Positions 6,501 through 9,143 of a stretch of DNA of 9,143 nt are shown piece by piece. The notes beneath the pieces are model-generated. The model was not told the DNA's origin. It made no database searches and was given only the letters and a program-made list of their open reading frames with translations. This DNA is from CAMBRQ01 sp945870325 (GTDB lineage: Bacteria > Bacillota > Clostridia > Lachnospirales > Lachnospiraceae). The position numbers were made by a program, and so were the translations under genes. Location of the stretch: assembly GCF_050313795.1 (NCBI RefSeq), contig NZ_JBNPMC010000063.1:1-9143 (forward strand). Direction: 5' to 3'. Each line of letters begins with the position of its first letter. Within the stretch, counting starts at the first letter, position 1.

Positions 6501-6680
6501 TTTAATAAGTAACAGTTCAGCCATAAGCCGGATTGTGGGTGAATCATGCTTGCATGAATGAACACACGATCCGACTTATGAGCGGAGCGCCATTTTATGA
6601 GCAAAAATAGCTGCGTAGCAGCGGAGAAGCATCGTAGATGCGTTTTGCGAATGGCGCGGGCTGAACTGTTACTTTAATAA
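6501..6680. mobile_element. non-autonomous MITE-like element with 8 bp target duplication (IS66-type ends)
   Basis: The element proper is 6509-6672 (164 bp). It is bounded by perfect 14 bp inverted repeats, GTAACAGTTCAGCC (6509-6522) and its complement (6659-6672), and flanked by the exact direct repeat TTTAATAA at 6501-6508 and 6673-6680. Inside are nested imperfect palindromes: 6523-6537 with 6565-6579; 6544-6549 with 6552-6557; GCGCCATT (6587-6594) with AATGGCGC (6650-6657); GCAAAA (6601-6606) with TTTTGC (6643-6648); and two hairpins with GTA loops (6610-6622, 6629-6641). No coding frame of note is present. As I recall the IS66 family, ends begin GTAA and insertion duplicates 8 bp, so mobilisation by an IS66 transposase elsewhere is a reasonable inference. 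The flank is AT-rich, so the duplication alone is not proof. Confidence 0.75.
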
Positions 6681-6701
6681 TTCTAATATACCACTAATCC
6701 G

Positions 6702-6730
6702 TTGACTTTTAAAGACACGAGCGTTACAAT
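6702..6730 (+). promoter_or_regulatory. SigA promoter of the YitT-family gene
   Basis: The -35 TTGACT (6702-6707), 17 bp spacer and -10 TACAAT (6725-6730) predict a transcript start near 6737. This lies after the ATG at 6733, so that upstream Met cannot be the start and the gene begins at 6796. The promoter begins 29 bp beyond the MITE right end. Confidence 0.8.
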
Positions 6731-6795
6731 CTTTGATGGAGTTTCACTGCTTTTTACAAAAGCAAATCTATGATGAATCACTTGGGGAATATATT

Positions 6796-7638
6796 ATGAA
6801 ATCACAATTGAAAAACTTTAGTCTGTTAACCTTTAGCACACTGGTAATGGCTGTTGGCATCTACTTTTTCAAATTCGCCAACAACTTTACATTCGGAGGC
6901 ATTACAGGTCTTGCCGTCTTAGTTGCCAGACTCTGCCCAATCTCAGCCAGTGATTTTTCTTTCGTTGCCAACATGGTTCTGCTGGTCATCGGACTCTTTG
7001 TCCTGGGCAAGAAATTTGCCGCCAAAACTGCATACAGCAGTATCCTGCTCTCAGTTACCCTGTCGGCGCTGGAACGAATCTATCCCATGTCCCAGCCGCT
7101 GACCGACCAGCCAATCCTCGAACTGGCTTTTGCAATTGCTCTGCCTTCCGTCAGTTCTGCGATCCTGTTCAACATCGGGGCTTCCAGCGGCGGTACGGAT
7201 ATTATTGCCATGATCATGAAGAAATACACCAGTTTCGATATCGGAAAAGCATTGCTAATCACAGATTTCTTCATTACATTGGCAGGTTGCTTCGTGTTCG
7301 ATATCCAGACCGGATTATATTCTTTCCTTGGACTCGCGCTTCGCTCTTTCATGATCGATGGATTTATCGAAAGTTTGAACCTGTCCAAGTATTTCAACGT
7401 TGTATGCAGCAACCCGAAGCCAATCTGCGATTTCATCAAAGATGATCTGCACAGAAGCGCAACGATCGTTTTGGCTCAGGGCGCATTTTCCGGAGAAGAT
7501 AAATACATTATCTTTACTGTTTTAAACCGCGTTGAAGCCGTAAAACTTCGTAATTATATCAAACAGAACTCGCCGGATGCATTCTTGCTGATCTCCAACA
7601 CCAGCGAGATTATAGGAAAAGGGTTCCACTCAGTCTAG
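6796..7638 (+). CDS. YitT family membrane protein (DUF161 + DUF2179)
   Basis: This is a 280-residue integral membrane protein of the YitT family (YitT_membrane/DUF161 plus C-terminal DUF2179). Five or so hydrophobic segments span about 9-27, 33-47, 55-71, 80-92, 108-128 and 152-170. FTFGGITGLAVL (31-42) and GASSGGTDIIAMIM (128-141) are family signatures. The soluble C-terminal domain (about 198-278) ends with ISNTSEIIGKGFHSV (266-280), typical of DUF2179. The family is widespread in Firmicutes; a transport function has been proposed but the substrate is not established. The frame extends upstream to 6733, but the predicted transcript start is about 6737, and GGGGA lies seven bases before the ATG at 6796, which fits the usual N-terminus. 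It is convergent with glmM and divergent from the dehydrogenase. Confidence 0.92.
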   Translation: MKSQLKNFSLLTFSTLVMAVGIYFFKFANNFTFGGITGLAVLVARLCPISASDFSFVANMVLLVIGLFVLGKKFAAKTAYSSILLSVTLSALERIYPMSQPLTDQPILELAFAIALPSVSSAILFNIGASSGGTDIIAMIMKKYTSFDIGKALLITDFFITLAGCFVFDIQTGLYSFLGLALRSFMIDGFIESLNLSKYFNVVCSNPKPICDFIKDDLHRSATIVLAQGAFSGEDKYIIFTVLNRVEAVKLRNYIKQNSPDAFLLISNTSEIIGKGFHSV

Positions 7639-7652
7639 AGTGAAACCCTTTT
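7617..7652. terminator. bidirectional intrinsic terminator between yitT-type gene and glmM
   Basis: The arms AAAAGGGTTCCACTC (7617-7631) and GAGTGAAACCCTTTT (7638-7652) enclose a 6-nt loop. There is one C-A mismatch in the plus transcript and a G-U wobble in the minus transcript. A-T tracts on both sides provide TTTT runs in both directions, suiting the convergent genes. The YitT-gene stop TAG (7636-7638) lies in the loop, so the coding end forms the 5' arm. The glmM stop is 17 bp to the right. Confidence 0.85.
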
Positions 7653-7668
7653 GCATATCATAACTCTA

Positions 7669-9015
7669 TTAACTTACCATGAGTCCTTCTGATTTGATTA
7701 CATCAATCACCTGGTTCACGTATTTTGCACACAACTCATCCGTTGCTGCTTCTACCATAACACGGATTACCGGCTCTGTTCCGCTTTCTCTTACCAGGAT
7801 ACGTCCATCATCGCCAAGCGCCTCTGCCACTGCATTCACCGCTTTGGTCACTTCCGGATTCTCTCTTGCAGTCTTCTTATCTGCCACACGGACATTCTTC
7901 AGAAGCTGTGGATAGATCTTCACCGGCTCAGCCAGTTTGGACAGGCTCATTTTCTTCTCCAGCATAACTTCCATAATCATAAGAGAAGTCAGGATACCGT
8001 CACCCGTTGTTGCATGTTTGCTGAAAATAATGTGTCCGGACTGTTCTCCGCCAAGAGAGAAGTTATTACGAACCATATTCTCATATACGTATTTGTCACC
8101 TACTGCGGTCTTCTCATACTTAAGCCCCGCTTTGTCACAGGCTTTGTACAGCCCAAGGTTAGACATGATCGTTGTTACAATCGTATCCCCATTCAGACGT
8201 CCATTCTCTTTCATGTATTTACCGCAGATGTACAGGATCAGGTCACCGTCAACCACATTGCCATTCTCGTCTACTGCAATACATCTGTCTGCATCTCCAT
8301 CGTATGCGAATCCTACATCCAGTTTCTTCTCCTTTACATACTCCTGCAATACTTCGATATGTGTAGAACCGCAATTGGTATTGATATTCGTTCCGTCAGG
8401 CTCGCAATTGATCACATAAGTCTTAGCACCCAACGCATCATATACACTCTTTGCAATTGCAAATGCACTACCATTCGAGCAGTCCAAGCCAACTTTCATA
8501 TCTTCAAAAGAACGGGTAGCCAGAGAAATCAGATAGCCGATATATCGGTTTCTTCCTGCCGCATAATCGATGGTACGTCCGATATCATCCTTCTTTGCAA
8601 GTGGAAGTTCCCCGATCTCACCATCAATATATGCCTCGATCTTCTCTTCGACCTCTGCCTCAATCTTGTGTCCCTTTCCATTGATAATCTTGATTCCATT
8701 GTCATAATATGGATTATGGCTTGCAGAAATCATAATTCCACAGTCAAAATTATCCGTTCTGGTTACATAAGATACACTTGGCGTCGTTGTTACATGCAGC
8801 AGATGTGCATTCGCACCTGATGCTGTGATGCCTGCTGCCAGCGCATACTCGAACATATAACTGCTTCTTCTTGTATCCTTTCCAATGACTACTTTGGCTT
8901 TATGATCCTGTCCATAATACCAGCCAAGGAATCTTCCTACTTTGAAGGCATGTTCAACTGTAAGTACTTCATTGGCTTCGCCACGGAACCCATCAGTTCC
9001 AAAATATTTTCCCAT
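7669..9015 (-). CDS. glmM: phosphoglucosamine mutase
   Basis: GlmM interconverts glucosamine-6-phosphate and glucosamine-1-phosphate in the cytosol, on the way to UDP-GlcNAc for peptidoglycan. The protein is complete at 448 residues, normal for the family. It starts KYFGTDGFRGEAN (3-15). The active-site phosphoserine is S99 in ISASHNPYYDNG (96-107). The Mg-binding loop is DGDADR (239-244), the sugar-specificity loop GGEQSGH (322-328) and the phosphate-binding loop RESGTEPVIR (409-418). The second position of the sugar loop and the GTDG start separate GlmM from phosphomannomutase/phosphoglucomutase relatives. AAGGAG lies about ten bases before the ATG. In many Firmicutes it follows cdaA and the ybbR-type gene cdaR; the window ends too soon to confirm this, and glmM has its own promoter here. 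It ends at the shared terminator. Confidence 0.97.
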   Translation of the reverse strand: MGKYFGTDGFRGEANEVLTVEHAFKVGRFLGWYYGQDHKAKVVIGKDTRRSSYMFEYALAAGITASGANAHLLHVTTTPSVSYVTRTDNFDCGIMISASHNPYYDNGIKIINGKGHKIEAEVEEKIEAYIDGEIGELPLAKKDDIGRTIDYAAGRNRYIGYLISLATRSFEDMKVGLDCSNGSAFAIAKSVYDALGAKTYVINCEPDGTNINTNCGSTHIEVLQEYVKEKKLDVGFAYDGDADRCIAVDENGNVVDGDLILYICGKYMKENGRLNGDTIVTTIMSNLGLYKACDKAGLKYEKTAVGDKYVYENMVRNNFSLGGEQSGHIIFSKHATTGDGILTSLMIMEVMLEKKMSLSKLAEPVKIYPQLLKNVRVADKKTARENPEVTKAVNAVAEALGDDGRILVRESGTEPVIRVMVEAATDELCAKYVNQVIDVIKSEGLMVS

Positions 9016-9085
9016 AATAATATGTCTCCTTCATATGATTTATCTTATCTACCGATTTTTTTGTACAATCAGTTCCACTCAATAT

Positions 9086-9114
9086 ATTATATAAGGTTTG
9101 CCATGATTATACAA
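9086..9114 (-). promoter_or_regulatory. SigA promoter of glmM
   Basis: On the minus strand, -35 TTGTAT (9114-9109), 17 bp spacer and -10 TATAAT (9091-9086) predict a start near 9079, a leader of about 64 bases. A second TATAAT overlaps the -35 (9112-9107), but I see no good -35 for it. Confidence 0.65.
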
Positions 9115-9143
9115 CATTTTTTCACGAATTCTCTTCAATTGGG

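Noticed and set aside
5640..6512. 290-codon plus-strand frame opposite the dehydrogenase
   Set aside because: It is antisense to a gene with complete family motifs; the translation is rich in Arg, His and Cys as expected for a shadow frame.
6733..6795. 21-residue N-terminal extension of the YitT-family protein
   Set aside because: The predicted transcript start (about 6737) lies after this ATG, and family proteins begin near the chosen Met.
9122..9143. Possible last codons (PIEENS then TGA) of an upstream ybbR/cdaR-type gene on the minus strand
   Set aside because: Only about 20 bases are visible. The idea comes from the usual cdaA-cdaR-glmM order and cannot be supported by sequence here.

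Overview
This window looks like a chromosomal housekeeping segment from a low-to-mid GC Firmicute, most likely a gut Lachnospiraceae-type Clostridium. That placement is inference. It rests on the SecG, RNase R and SmpB sequence style, strong AGGAGG-type ribosome binding sites, canonical SigA promoters, and a fermentation dehydrogenase closely resembling the 4-hydroxybutyrate dehydrogenase of Clostridium kluyveri. No tRNA, rRNA, CRISPR array or prophage is visible.

Layout. All genes except one lie on the minus strand. Reading from right to left (the direction of transcription) these are: glmM (peptidoglycan precursor synthesis) with its own promoter; a putative 4-hydroxybutyrate dehydrogenase; eno (enolase); secG (Sec translocase subunit) with its own strong promoter; rnr (RNase R); smpB (tmRNA partner), whose start overlaps the rnr end; a 79-residue unknown protein whose ribosome binding site contains the smpB stop codon; and a zinc-ribbon membrane protein that reaches the left edge. 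The single plus-strand gene is a YitT-family membrane protein between glmM and the dehydrogenase. It has a textbook promoter and shares a bidirectional terminator with glmM.

Functional groups. secG-rnr-smpB is a known Firmicutes arrangement linking export, RNA decay and ribosome rescue; RNase R degrades the defective mRNAs released by tmRNA-SmpB. The two small genes after smpB appear to be co-transcribed with it. eno and the dehydrogenase are both central or fermentative carbon metabolism but have a 70 bp gap and may or may not be one transcript.

The most unusual items are non-coding. (1) A 164 bp element at 6509-6672 in the divergent dehydrogenase/yitT intergenic region has 14 bp perfect terminal inverted repeats starting GTAA, an exact 8 bp flanking direct repeat, and several nested hairpins. 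I read it as a MITE, probably mobilised by an IS66-type transposase. (2) A 19 bp-stem palindrome sits between eno and secG without a T-tract in either direction. (3) The 176 bp gap between secG and rnr is packed with short hairpins. (4) A 10 bp direct repeat spaced by two helical turns lies upstream of the dehydrogenase. No clearly new multi-gene system is present.
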